Source: Actinomycetes bacterium
GTDB lineage: Bacteria; Actinomycetota; Thermoleophilia; BMS3ABIN01
DNA length: 12,209 bases
NCBI GenBank assembly: GCA_021787775.1
Contig: JAJYLK010000011.1
Span: 1-12,209 of the forward strand
Direction of reading: 5' to 3'
Shown: piece after piece, positions 1 through 6,124 of the stretch
Layout: the number at the start of each line of letters is the position of its first letter
How positions within the stretch are numbered: position 1 is the first letter of the stretch
Made by a program: the position numbers and the translations under genes
The notes under the pieces: model-generated
Told to the model about the DNA's origin: nothing
Databases searched by the model: none
Seen by the model: the letters and a program-made list of their open reading frames with translations, nothing else

Positions 1-48
1 CTGGACGCCATAGCAGTAACCGCCGCGCTTGGAGATGAGGATGTTCAT
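1..48 (-). CDS. ispH: 4-hydroxy-3-methylbut-2-enyl diphosphate reductase (LytB/IspH), N-terminal fragment
   Basis: Only the first 16 codons are in the window; the gene runs off the left edge. The peptide reads MNILISKRGGYCYGVQ. It resembles the IspH start, where a short beta strand leads to a G-x-C-x-G-V segment whose cysteine is the first ligand of the 4Fe-4S cluster. IspH performs the last step of the methylerythritol phosphate (non-mevalonate) isoprenoid pathway, reducing HMBPP to IPP and DMAPP. The ATG lies 49 nt after the plsC stop, with a GGGAG box about 12 nt upstream. A cmk-plsC-ispH order is known from several Gram-positive lineages and supports the call. Confidence is limited by the length. 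Confidence 0.72.
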   Translation of the reverse strand, partial: MNILISKRGGYCYGVQ

Positions 49-97
49 GGCCGGACAGAGCTCCCACGGACGCCGGGTCCGGCTGGAACCGGGGGCT

Positions 98-721
98 TCA
101 CAGCTCTCCGATCGCCTGCATGATGCGCCTGCCGGCTTCGCGGTGGGCGCGGCCGCGCGACATGCCGGCGGCGTCGACGTCCACCGGCCTGCCAACCGAG
201 ATCGTGATCCGGGGCCGGCCAAACCTGAAGCCGCGCATCACCCGCTCGCTGCCGCGGATGCGCACCGGAATCACCGGCACGCCCGGCTCCATGGCCAGCA
301 TGCCTACGCCCGGCTGCGCCTCGCCCAGGAGGCCGCCGCGCTGCCTGGTGCCTTCGGGGAACATGCCGACGATGAAGCCCGCCCCGAGCAGCTCGCGGGC
401 GCGGCGGATCGCTTCGCGGTCAGCCTCGCCGCGGCGCACCGGAAATGCCCCCAGCTTCGTGATCAGCCATCCGAGCCCCGGCGCCTTCCACAGCTCCGCT
501 TTTGACATCCAGCGAATCTGTCCGGGAAAAGCGATTCCCACCAGGCAGGGATCGAGATTGCTGGCGTGGTTGGAGGCGATCACCGCCGGCCCGCGCCGGG
601 GCCAATTCTCCGCCCCGTCGATGCGGACGCGGTAGATAAGCGTCAGCGGCGTCGTGAGGACGATGCGGATGAGGCCGTAGACCAGTGAGGACATGCCGTC
701 GATGGCGCCGGTTTCAGCCAT
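98..721 (-). CDS. plsC: 1-acyl-sn-glycerol-3-phosphate acyltransferase (PlsC family)
   Basis: A 207-aa lysophosphatidic acid acyltransferase, which transfers an acyl group to the sn-2 position of 1-acyl-glycerol-3-phosphate during phospholipid synthesis at the inner membrane face. All family blocks are visible: NHASNLD with catalytic His52 and Asp57 (H-x4-D), GAFPVRRG around 91-98, and FPEGTR at 121-126 (substrate phosphate binding). A hydrophobic N-terminal segment at about 12-30 probably anchors it to the membrane. I chose the ATG at 719-721 because it overlaps the cmk stop by 8 nt (ATGGCTGA) and has GGGAAAAG upstream. An in-frame ATG at 769 would add 16 residues lying inside cmk. It is translationally coupled to cmk. 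Acyl-chain specificity cannot be read from the sequence. Confidence 0.93.
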   Translation of the reverse strand: MAETGAIDGMSSLVYGLIRIVLTTPLTLIYRVRIDGAENWPRRGPAVIASNHASNLDPCLVGIAFPGQIRWMSKAELWKAPGLGWLITKLGAFPVRRGEADREAIRRARELLGAGFIVGMFPEGTRQRGGLLGEAQPGVGMLAMEPGVPVIPVRIRGSERVMRGFRFGRPRITISVGRPVDVDAAGMSRGRAHREAGRRIMQAIGEL

Positions 722-1382
722 CGCGCTTTTCCCGGATGATGGCGGAAACCCTGTCGACGACTTTATCAATATTCATTTCCGTGGTGTCAACTATGACCGC
801 ATCGGCCGCCGCTTTCAGCGGCGCCACCTCGCGGCTGGAATCATAGTCGTCCCGGGCGGCGATCTCGCGCTCCATCTGCTCCTGCGAGATCTCTACCCCC
901 TTTTCTTCCAGCTCCAGCCGCCGCCGCCGGGCCCGTTCGCCGTTTGACGCCGTCAGGAAGATCTTGACGTCGGCGTCGGGACAGACCACCGTGCCGATGT
1001 CGCGGCCGTCCATGACCACATCGCCGGCGGCCGCGATGACGCGCTGCCGGGCGACCATAGCCTCACGCACGCGCGCATGCGCGGAAACCTTGGAGACATG
1101 GGCGGAGACCTCCTGGCGGCGGATAGCGTCGGTTACTTCCCGGCAGCCGGCAAACACCCGCGGCATGCCGCCCGGCCCGGGCCGGAAGCCGATCTCCAGA
1201 TCGTGCGCCAGCTGGCCCAGTTCCGGTCCGGCGTCAGGATGTATCCCCTGCTCCAGCGCCAGCAGCGTCACGGTGCGGTACATGGCGCCGGTATCCAGAT
1301 ACGGCCAGCCGAAGCGGTCGGCAAGCAGGCGCGATATCGTGCTTTTTCCGGCCCCGGCGGGACCGTCGATGGCGATGATCAT
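714..1382 (-). CDS. cmk: (d)CMP kinase
   Basis: A 222-aa cytidylate kinase that phosphorylates CMP and dCMP with ATP, feeding nucleotide and CDP-lipid synthesis. Visible motifs: P-loop GPAGAGKST at 7-15, DTGAMYR at 30-36 (nucleotide-monophosphate site), DGRDIGTVV in the middle, and the C-terminal RDDYDSSREVAPL block typical of bacterial Cmk. Length matches the family (about 220-230). The reading frame is open 21 codons further upstream, but the P-loop consensus starts two residues before MIIAIDGP, and an AGGAG-type box in the 3' end of aroA lies at suitable distance, so the ATG at 1380-1382 is preferred. It begins 5 nt after the aroA stop and its end overlaps plsC, consistent with one transcript. 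Confidence 0.96.
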   Translation of the reverse strand: MIIAIDGPAGAGKSTISRLLADRFGWPYLDTGAMYRTVTLLALEQGIHPDAGPELGQLAHDLEIGFRPGPGGMPRVFAGCREVTDAIRRQEVSAHVSKVSAHARVREAMVARQRVIAAAGDVVMDGRDIGTVVCPDADVKIFLTASNGERARRRRLELEEKGVEISQEQMEREIAARDDYDSSREVAPLKAAADAVIVDTTEMNIDKVVDRVSAIIREKRDG

Positions 1383-1387
1383 GCAGC

Positions 1388-2707
1388 TCAGCTCCTCAGG
1401 CTCTCCATGGCCGCGCGAAATCCGGGATACGAGATCGCCACGCACTCGAATCCCTCGACGGTGACGCCCTCATGCGAGGCGGCGCCGGCCACCGCGCCCA
1501 GCATTGCCAGCCGGTGGTCGCCCTGGCTCCGGAAGCCACCACCGGCGGCGCCGCGGCCAGCCCCTCCCCTGCCGCCCTTGCCGCCGTGAACGACGAACCC
1601 ATCCGGACGCGCCTCGATATTCACGCCGATGCCGGCAAGATTGTCAACCACGCCCCGGATGCGGTCCGATTCCTTCAGCTTCAGTTCCCCGGCCCCCTCC
1701 ACCACGGTATCGCCCGCGGCAAACGCGGCCGCGAGCGCCACCAGCGGCAGCTCATCGATGGCGCGGCCGGAGATCTCCGCCCCGACCCTGACGCCCGACA
1801 GCTGTGCCGCGCGCACCCTGATGTCGGCGACCAGCTCGCCAGTGTAGCGGCGCAGGTTCCTCAGTTCGATGTCCGCCCCCATGGCGTTGAGGATATCGAC
1901 GATGCCGGTCCGCGTGGGATTGACGCCGACCGCGGTCAGCTCGATGTCGGACCCGGGAATGATCGTGGCGGCGACGATGAAAAAGGCAGCCGAGGAAAGA
2001 TCCCCTGGCACCTCCAGTTCGCTCAGGAGCAGCCGTTCAACGGGATAAACTTTCACCATGGGCCATTTGCGCCTGATCCTGGCGCCGGCCGCCGCCAGCA
2101 GGATCTCGGTGTGGTCGCGGCAGACCGCCGGTTCCCTTACCACTGACGGGCTATGGCCGAACAGGCCCGCCAGCAGCACCGCCGACTTCACCTGGGCGCT
2201 GGCGACCGGCATCCGGTAGTCGATCGCCCTGATGGCGCCACCACAGATCTTCAGCGGCGCAAAACGGTTTTCGCTCGCCTCGATGTCCACGCCCATCAGC
2301 TTCAGCGGCGCCGCGACCCGGTCCATCGGCCGCCGCCTGAGGCTGTCGTCCCCGTCGAGGGTGAAGCAGCCCTGCTGGCCGGCCAGGACGCCCGGCAGCA
2401 GCCGCATCGTCGTGCCGGAGTTGCCCGCGTCGATCGTCCCCGCCGGCGGCTTCAGGCCACGCAGGCCGGAGCCATGCACGCTCACCCGCCCGGGTTCGGA
2501 GTGGACGACGCCGACGCCACACGCCTCGAGCGCCGTCAGCGTCGAGGCGGTATCGGCCGCCTCCAGATAATTATGGATCTCCACGGCGCCTTCGCTGATG
2601 GCGCCGATGATCGCCGCCCGGTGGGAGATGGATTTATCGGCCGGAACCCTCAGGGTTCCACGCAGGCCGCCCGCGGCCGGCTCAAACAGCACACTGCCAG
2701 CTGGCAT
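1388..2707 (-). CDS. aroA: 3-phosphoshikimate 1-carboxyvinyltransferase (EPSP synthase)
   Basis: A 439-aa enzyme joining shikimate-3-phosphate and phosphoenolpyruvate to give EPSP, step six of the shikimate pathway. Motifs in order: ADKSISHRA at 23-31 (Lys25, Ser26 and Arg30 bind substrate), DAGNSGTTMRLLPG (phosphoenolpyruvate site), RRRPMDR, RAIDELPLVALAAA (catalytic Asp), KLKESDRI and DHRLAML. The Gly of NSGTT is retained, but the Pro that follows MR in E. coli is Leu, as in Bacillus-type enzymes. Odd feature: residues about 375-396 form a Gly/Ala/Arg-rich stretch just before DHRLAML, where relatives have a short turn. The ATG directly abuts the tyrA stop (TAG ATG, no spacer), so translation is probably coupled. 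It ends 5 nt before cmk. Confidence 0.96.
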   Translation of the reverse strand: MPAGSVLFEPAAGGLRGTLRVPADKSISHRAAIIGAISEGAVEIHNYLEAADTASTLTALEACGVGVVHSEPGRVSVHGSGLRGLKPPAGTIDAGNSGTTMRLLPGVLAGQQGCFTLDGDDSLRRRPMDRVAAPLKLMGVDIEASENRFAPLKICGGAIRAIDYRMPVASAQVKSAVLLAGLFGHSPSVVREPAVCRDHTEILLAAAGARIRRKWPMVKVYPVERLLLSELEVPGDLSSAAFFIVAATIIPGSDIELTAVGVNPTRTGIVDILNAMGADIELRNLRRYTGELVADIRVRAAQLSGVRVGAEISGRAIDELPLVALAAAFAAGDTVVEGAGELKLKESDRIRGVVDNLAGIGVNIEARPDGFVVHGGKGGRGGAGRGAAGGGFRSQGDHRLAMLGAVAGAASHEGVTVEGFECVAISYPGFRAAMESLRS

Positions 2708-3835
2708 CTAACCCGCCCCGCCGCTGGAGAAGGGGATGGAGACGGCATCGTAGCCCAGACCCTTGAGGATCTCCACCGCCCGCTGCCCGGTGTCGCCGCC
2801 GGAGACCACCAGCGAGAGAACGCCGCCCTGTTCCACGCTGATGCGGTGGAAGGCGAGGTCGTCGATGTTGAGGCCGGCGTTGCCCAGCGCCACCGTGACG
2901 CTGCTGAGCACGCCCGGCCGGTCGGGCACAGGCACCTTGACCACGTAAAGGTCGGCGGGCTCCAGATGCTCGGCCGCCAGCATCCGGTCGCGGTTGGCGG
3001 CCGCCTCGGCGATCGCCGCCGCCAGAAACTTTTCGTCTTCCTGCCCGAGCGCCTCGCGAAAGCGCTCGATGGCGTGCACGTGCTCGCCAAGCACCTCGGC
3101 CAGCCAGCGGCGGTTCTCGATGAAGATGTCGGTCCAGACGCCGGCGTTGCTGCCGGCCACACGGGTGAGATCGCGGAAGCTGGGCCCGGCGGAAAGCAGC
3201 GCCTCGCGGCCGTCCAGGTTGACGGCGCCGGCCTGGTTCATCACCGAGTTGGCCAGTATGTGCGGCAGATGGCTCACCAGCGCCATGATGCGGTCATGCG
3301 CGTCCGGATCGATGGCTGTGGGACGGGCGCCGATGCCGGCAATGAAGCCGTGCAGCCGCTCGTAGCTGGATGGATCGACGCCGCTGCCGGAAGTGAGAAA
3401 GTATGTCGCCTTGTCAAAGAGGTCGGCCCGGGCGTTGGCGACGCCCGCCGTTTCGGAGCCGCAGACGGGGTGGCCGCCGATGAAGCGCCGCTCTTCCTCG
3501 GAGGTGAGCGCCGCCATCAGGCTGGACTTGGTGCTGCCCATGTCAGTGACGACGCAGCCGGAACCGGAGGCCGCCAGCGCCTGGCGCACCGCGTCCAGGA
3601 CGGCTCTGACCGGCGTGGCGACGAAACAAAAATCGGCGCCGGCCACCGCCTCTTCGATGCTCGAAGCCTGATCGGTGATCGCCCCCAGCTCGAGCGCCTC
3701 CCGCATGGTGCGCTCGCTGCGGCTGAAGCCGTTTACCCGCTCCACGCCCAGGAGCTCGCGCGCCGCCAGACCCAGGGAGCCGCCCATGAGGCCGACCCCG
3801 ATGATGGCAATCGTGGTGTCGGAGAAATCCGGCAA
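2708..3835 (-). CDS. tyrA: Prephenate dehydrogenase with C-terminal ACT domain
   Basis: A 375-aa NAD(P)-dependent dehydrogenase that oxidatively decarboxylates prephenate to 4-hydroxyphenylpyruvate, the committed tyrosine step. Residues 8-21 hold the Rossmann motif GVGLMGG. GGHPVCGSETAG and LVSHLPHILA are the prephenate dehydrogenase active-site segments, and RDLTRVAGSNAGVW follows. Residues about 296-368 form an ACT domain (VPVPDRPGVLSSVTVALG), the likely site of amino acid feedback control. The start is TTG: between it and the in-frame TAG at 3854-3856 there is no ATG, GTG or TTG, and the next plausible starts would cut the Rossmann motif. A purine-rich GGAAGGGGG box precedes it. It starts 18 nt after aroF. 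Arogenate use instead of prephenate cannot be excluded. Confidence 0.95.
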   Translation of the reverse strand: MPDFSDTTIAIIGVGLMGGSLGLAARELLGVERVNGFSRSERTMREALELGAITDQASSIEEAVAGADFCFVATPVRAVLDAVRQALAASGSGCVVTDMGSTKSSLMAALTSEEERRFIGGHPVCGSETAGVANARADLFDKATYFLTSGSGVDPSSYERLHGFIAGIGARPTAIDPDAHDRIMALVSHLPHILANSVMNQAGAVNLDGREALLSAGPSFRDLTRVAGSNAGVWTDIFIENRRWLAEVLGEHVHAIERFREALGQEDEKFLAAAIAEAAANRDRMLAAEHLEPADLYVVKVPVPDRPGVLSSVTVALGNAGLNIDDLAFHRISVEQGGVLSLVVSGGDTGQRAVEILKGLGYDAVSIPFSSGGAG

Positions 3836-3853
3836 GGGCAGCAGGCCCCCTTC

Positions 3854-4870
3854 CTAGGAAATATGGCGGCCGGTCATCTCCACGTAGCGCCGGACCTCGG
3901 CGGCGAAGAGCATCAACTCATCCACCGGCAGTGATTGCGAGCCGTCGCACAGGGCTTCTTCCGGCTCAGGGTGGGTTTCGATCAGCAGGCCGTCGGCGCC
4001 CACGGCTACCGCGGCCAGCGACAGCGGCAGCACCAGGTCGCGCTTGCCGGTGGCGTGGCTGGGATCGACGACCACGGGCAGGTGGCACTGCTTCTTGATG
4101 ACCGGGATCGCGGAAAGGTCAAGCGTGAACCGCGTCGCCGTCTCGAAGGTGCGGATGCCGCGCTCGCAGAGGATGACAACAGCGTTGCCTTCCTTGAGGA
4201 TGTACTCCGCCGCCATCAGCAGCTCCTCGATGGTGGCGCTCATGCCGCGCTTGAGCAGCACCGGCCGCTCCACCTTGCCCACCTCGGAGAGCAGCTGGAA
4301 GTTCTGCATGTTGCGCGTGCCGATCTGGATGACGTCGGCATACTTGAGGATGGTCTCCACGTCGCGCGGATCCATCAGTTCCGTGACTATCGGCAGGCCG
4401 GTCTCCTGACGGGCGGCGGCCATGATCTTCAGCCCTTCCTCCCCCAGCCCCTGGAAACTGTAGGGCGAGGTGCGCGGCTTGTAGGCGCCGCCGCGCAGCA
4501 TCGAGGCGCCCGCATCCCTGGCCTGGCGCGCGGCCACCATGTACTGCTCCTCGCTCTCGACCGAGCACGGCCCGGCGATGAGCGCAAAGGCGCCACCGCC
4601 CAGCGCATGGCCGTTGACGGTGACAACCGTGTCGTCCGGATGCGCCTGGCGGCTGGCGAGCTTGTAAGGCTTGAGGATCGGCATCACCCGGTCGACGCCG
4701 GCCATGGCATCAAAGGGCAAGGCCGAGATCCGCTCGCGGTCTCCGACGGCGCCGATGATTGTCACAAATTCTCCACGGGATACATGGCCGCGGGCGCCGA
4801 CGCTGGCCAGCCGGTCGACAACGTGCTGGATCTGCTCCTCCGTGGCGTCCGGCTTCATCACGATCATCAT
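3854..4870 (-). CDS. aroF: 3-deoxy-7-phosphoheptulonate synthase, type I-beta with N-terminal regulatory domain
   Basis: Condenses phosphoenolpyruvate and erythrose-4-phosphate to DAHP, the entry step to aromatic synthesis. Residues 1-67 form a ferredoxin-like (ACT-like) regulatory domain; the rest is the TIM-barrel catalytic domain. Motifs: GPCSVES, LRGGAYKPRTSPYSFQG, TELMDPRDV, QIGTRNMQNF, VVVDPSHATGKR, LIETHPEPEEALCDG. With the chosen start the protein is 338 aa and the metal ligands fall at Cys102, His272, Glu298 and Asp309, the numbering I recall for the Thermotoga maritima enzyme. The ATG at 4868-4870 has GGAGG 9 nt upstream (4880-4884), which decides the start; an open frame continues upstream but runs through the leader hairpin. 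First gene of the aroF-tyrA-aroA-cmk-plsC-ispH run. Feedback by Tyr or Phe through the N-terminal domain is expected from the family. Confidence 0.96.
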   Translation of the reverse strand: MMIVMKPDATEEQIQHVVDRLASVGARGHVSRGEFVTIIGAVGDRERISALPFDAMAGVDRVMPILKPYKLASRQAHPDDTVVTVNGHALGGGAFALIAGPCSVESEEQYMVAARQARDAGASMLRGGAYKPRTSPYSFQGLGEEGLKIMAAARQETGLPIVTELMDPRDVETILKYADVIQIGTRNMQNFQLLSEVGKVERPVLLKRGMSATIEELLMAAEYILKEGNAVVILCERGIRTFETATRFTLDLSAIPVIKKQCHLPVVVDPSHATGKRDLVLPLSLAAVAVGADGLLIETHPEPEEALCDGSQSLPVDELMLFAAEVRRYVEMTGRHIS

Positions 4871-4910
4871 TCTGGTATACCTCCGCCGCTGAAAATGGGA
4901 TGAAAAGACA

Positions 4911-4950
4911 AAAAGTAAAAGGCGCGCATCCGGAGCTCCCGGACGCCCGC
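4911..4950 (-). terminator. Terminator-like hairpin in the aroF leader (possible attenuator)
   Basis: Minus strand: GCGTCCGG (4946-4939), loop GAGCT, CCGGATGC (4933-4926), an 8-bp stem with one G-U pair. GG (4948-4947) and CC (4922-4921) can extend it across a small bulge. It is followed directly by TTTTACTTTT. It lies between the aroF promoter-like box and the aroF ribosome binding site, so it could end transcription before aroF. It could also merely back up the terminator at 5002. No leader peptide rich in aromatic codons is visible. Confidence 0.5.
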
Positions 4951-4959
4951 GAGGTTTAC

Positions 4960-4968
4960 ATTCTAACA
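4960..4968 (-). promoter_or_regulatory. Extended -10 promoter candidate for aroF
   Basis: Minus strand reads TGTTAGAAT: an extended -10 (TGn) followed by TAGAAT, 5 of 6 to the sigma-70 consensus. No good -35 is seen 16-18 nt upstream (T-rich only). It falls just after the terminator of the structured RNA, the expected place for a separate aroF promoter, and would give a leader of about 80 nt. Confidence 0.45.
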
Positions 4969-5001
4969 CTCTTCAAGGAAAGGAAAAACTGGAAGGAGCG
5001 T

Positions 5002-5022
5002 AAAAAAACCAAGCCCCAAGAA
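5002..5022 (-). terminator. Intrinsic terminator formed by the 3' arm of the RNA's closing stem
   Basis: The 3' arm TTCTTGGGGCTT (5022-5011) is followed by GG and TTTTTTT (5008-5002) on the minus strand. Its perfect partner lies 120 nt upstream, so termination depends on folding of the whole RNA. A weaker local alternative, CCCA (5029-5026) with TGGG (5018-5015), would compete. Confidence 0.65.
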
Positions 5023-5174
5023 ACCTGGGACTTCGGTTCTTCTGACTTTCCGCAGGTTCTTCCTGCTTCTTGTAAGGCCTCTTTGCCTTACCTTCCGGCG
5101 ACCTTCGCCGCTTTCCTGTCAGAATCCCGTCCGTCTTTCGACTTCTTGGGGCTTTCACATCTCCCTCGCGGGAG
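5002..5174 (-). ncRNA. Unassigned multi-hairpin structured RNA upstream of aroF, ending in an intrinsic terminator
   Basis: Read on the minus strand. A 5' hairpin CTCCC-GCGA-GGGAG (5174-5161) comes first. A perfect 12-bp closing stem follows, AAGCCCCAAGAA (5154-5143) pairing with TTCTTGGGGCTT (5022-5011). Inside it are a hairpin GTC-GAAA-GAC (5142-5133), then a 7-bp helix TTCTGAC/GTCAGAA (5124-5118 with 5046-5040). That helix closes a four-way junction of three perfect hairpins: 5110-5096 (6 bp), 5091-5072 (7 bp, loop AAAGAG) and 5066-5052 (5 bp, loop AAGAA). All four junction linkers are purine only (AGGAAAG, GAAG, AAGAA, GGAAA). GG and seven Ts follow the closing stem. A weak -10 (TAAGAT, 5185-5180) would start the RNA near its 5' hairpin. 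It is not a T-box, tRNA, 4.5S RNA or tmRNA. A raiA-type RNA is a possible match that I cannot confirm. Confidence 0.75.
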
Positions 5175-5200
5175 GTGCAATCTTAATTTACCCGGTGGAA

Positions 5201-5251
5201 GAAAAACTAAACCACCCGGCAGACAGCTCCCCAGCTGCCGCTGCCGGGTGG
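5201..5251 (-). terminator. Strong intrinsic terminator of the secreted-protein gene
   Basis: A perfect 11-bp stem, CCACCCGGCAG (5251-5241) with CTGCCGGGTGG (5222-5212), encloses a second 5-bp helix CAGCT/AGCTG (5237-5233 with 5228-5224) with loop GGGG. On the minus strand it runs into TTTAGTTTTTC. It ends transcription of the gene at 5326-5904 and separates it from the structured RNA and the aro operon. Confidence 0.85.
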
Positions 5252-5270
5252 CTCAATGTGCAGAGCCTGC

Positions 5271-5309
5271 GGCGCCCATCCGGTAAAAACCGCATTCCTA
5301 CCGGGCGCC
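5271..5309 (-). repeat. 3'-UTR stem-loop after the secreted-protein gene
   Basis: GGCGCCC (5271-5277) and GGGCGCC (5303-5309) can form a 7-bp stem enclosing a smaller CGGT-AAAA-ACCG hairpin (5281-5292, as read on the plus strand). It lies between the stop codon at 5326 and the terminator at 5201-5251. There is no U-tract of its own. It may protect the mRNA 3' end or be part of a larger RNA fold; function unknown. Confidence 0.5.
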
Positions 5310-5325
5310 GCGCTCCGCTCTACAC

Positions 5326-5904
5326 CTACCTGTTGCCTCCCATTTGGCTGCTGCCACCGGAAGACATGTGACTGGCGTCCGCATCGCTGCCAGAGGCAGG
5401 GGGCGTACCGCCATCAGTTTCGCCGTCGCCCCGCGGAGCGCCCATCGCGGGCTGCGGAGTAGTCGGCATCGTGGTTGCCGGCGGAGTCGCCGGATCGTCG
5501 TCTCCCTGGTGCGCGGCGCCGCTGACGGCCATGCCATGGTTCTCGACCTCGTTGCCGTTCGGCAGGGTCTTCGTGCCCATGTCGCCCTTGTCGCGCGCCA
5601 CTTCGGAGACATCGTCGCCGTACTGGTTGGCGGCGGCATCGTGTTCGGCTTCCGCGTTTCCGTTGCCATTGTCGCCCGGCGTACCCGGAGCGTACTGGTT
5701 GCCGGCCGCGCCGCCGTACTGGCCACCGGTGGAGGTGCCAGTGGTCAGCGTTCCCTGACTACCCACTCCCGAGGAAGACCCCGTGATCGCCGCCACGCCG
5801 CTCTTCACGACATCCGGCAGCTGACCGGTGGCCGCGAACGCGGCGCCGGAGACGCCGAGCACCATGCCCGACACCATCATCGCCAGCTTGAGTTTTGTAT
5901 TCAT
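5326..5904 (-). CDS. Small secreted low-complexity protein of unknown function
   Basis: 192 aa, no family recognised. Residues 1-24 are a clear Sec-type signal peptide: basic start, hydrophobic core at 7-20, and AFA before a predicted cut at 24/25. A short conserved-looking segment follows (ATGQLPDVVKSGVAAI, 25-40), similar in style to ATGxLP segments of actinobacterial secreted proteins. The rest is Gly/Ser/Thr/Pro/Asn rich with acidic patches and no cysteines, ending in SSGGSSQMGGNR. The tail resembles the C-terminus of the DUF5667 protein at 6814-7899. The ATG has GAGGG 6 nt upstream. It is divergent from the sigma-factor gene and has its own terminator. A product of that sigma factor's regulon at the cell surface is a reasonable inference, not shown. 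Confidence 0.8.
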   Translation of the reverse strand: MNTKLKLAMMVSGMVLGVSGAAFAATGQLPDVVKSGVAAITGSSSGVGSQGTLTTGTSTGGQYGGAAGNQYAPGTPGDNGNGNAEAEHDAAANQYGDDVSEVARDKGDMGTKTLPNGNEVENHGMAVSGAAHQGDDDPATPPATTMPTTPQPAMGAPRGDGETDGGTPPASGSDADASHMSSGGSSQMGGNR

Positions 5905-5957
5905 GCCTTACCCTCTTTCCTTTATGAAACTTGCTGCAGATAACTGCCTGTCTTAAC

Positions 5958-5986
5958 TTAAGCGCCGCGGGGCAAATAAAGTTACG
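5958..5986 (-). promoter_or_regulatory. ECF-type promoter candidate for the secreted-protein gene
   Basis: Minus strand: CGTAAC (5986-5981), 16 nt, CGCTTA (5964-5959). From memory, Streptomyces BldN promoters have CGTAAC at -35 and CGTTGA at -10 with similar spacing, so the -35 matches fully and the -10 at 4 of 6. The transcript would begin about 48 nt before the ATG. The same GTAAC and GGCGCTT blocks recur facing the sigma-factor gene. Confidence 0.5.
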
Positions 5987-6098
5987 CATTATATGAAAAA
6001 ATTTGTGATTATGCCGACGCCTTATATAGAGTCGGGGCTAGACAGCGCGGCATGGAACCAGTAAATGAAGTCCGCCGGCACATTCTACGACGATTTGT

Positions 6099-6124
6099 AG
6101 TAACATATTTACGGCAGGCGCTTC
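6099..6124 (+). promoter_or_regulatory. Second GTAAC...GGCGCTT motif, facing the sigma-factor gene
   Basis: Plus strand: GTAAC (6100-6104), ATATTT, then GGCGCTT (6117-6123). It parallels the minus-strand site (GTAAC, TTTATTT, GGCGCTT), but the spacing between the two blocks is 12 instead of 14. That short spacing weakens a direct promoter reading; an autoregulatory promoter or a regulator site are both possible. The distance to the TTG start is about 90 nt. Confidence 0.38.

Noticed and set aside
29..635. Plus-strand frames opposite plsC
   Set aside because: They are antisense shadows of an intact acyltransferase with NHxxxxD and FPEGTR motifs; their composition is that of reversed GC-rich codons.
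2153..3934. Long plus-strand open frame (593 codons) opposite tyrA and aroA
   Set aside because: It is antisense to two genes with intact catalytic motifs, is rich in His, Arg, Gln and Ala as expected from reversed GC-rich codons, and shows no domain.
4973..5158. Basic 61-residue peptide frame (GTG start) across the structured RNA
   Set aside because: The frame crosses every stem of the RNA and reads through the terminator U-tract. Its Lys/Arg/Ser-rich content follows from the purine-rich linkers.
4871..5174. T-box or amino-acid riboswitch ahead of aroF
   Set aside because: No T-box sequence (AGGGTGGNACCGCG type), no specifier loop and no known amino-acid riboswitch core could be found.
5344..5943. 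Plus-strand frame opposite the secreted-protein gene
   Set aside because: The minus strand has a clean signal peptide, a ribosome binding site and a terminator. The plus-strand frame has none and covers the minus-strand promoter side.
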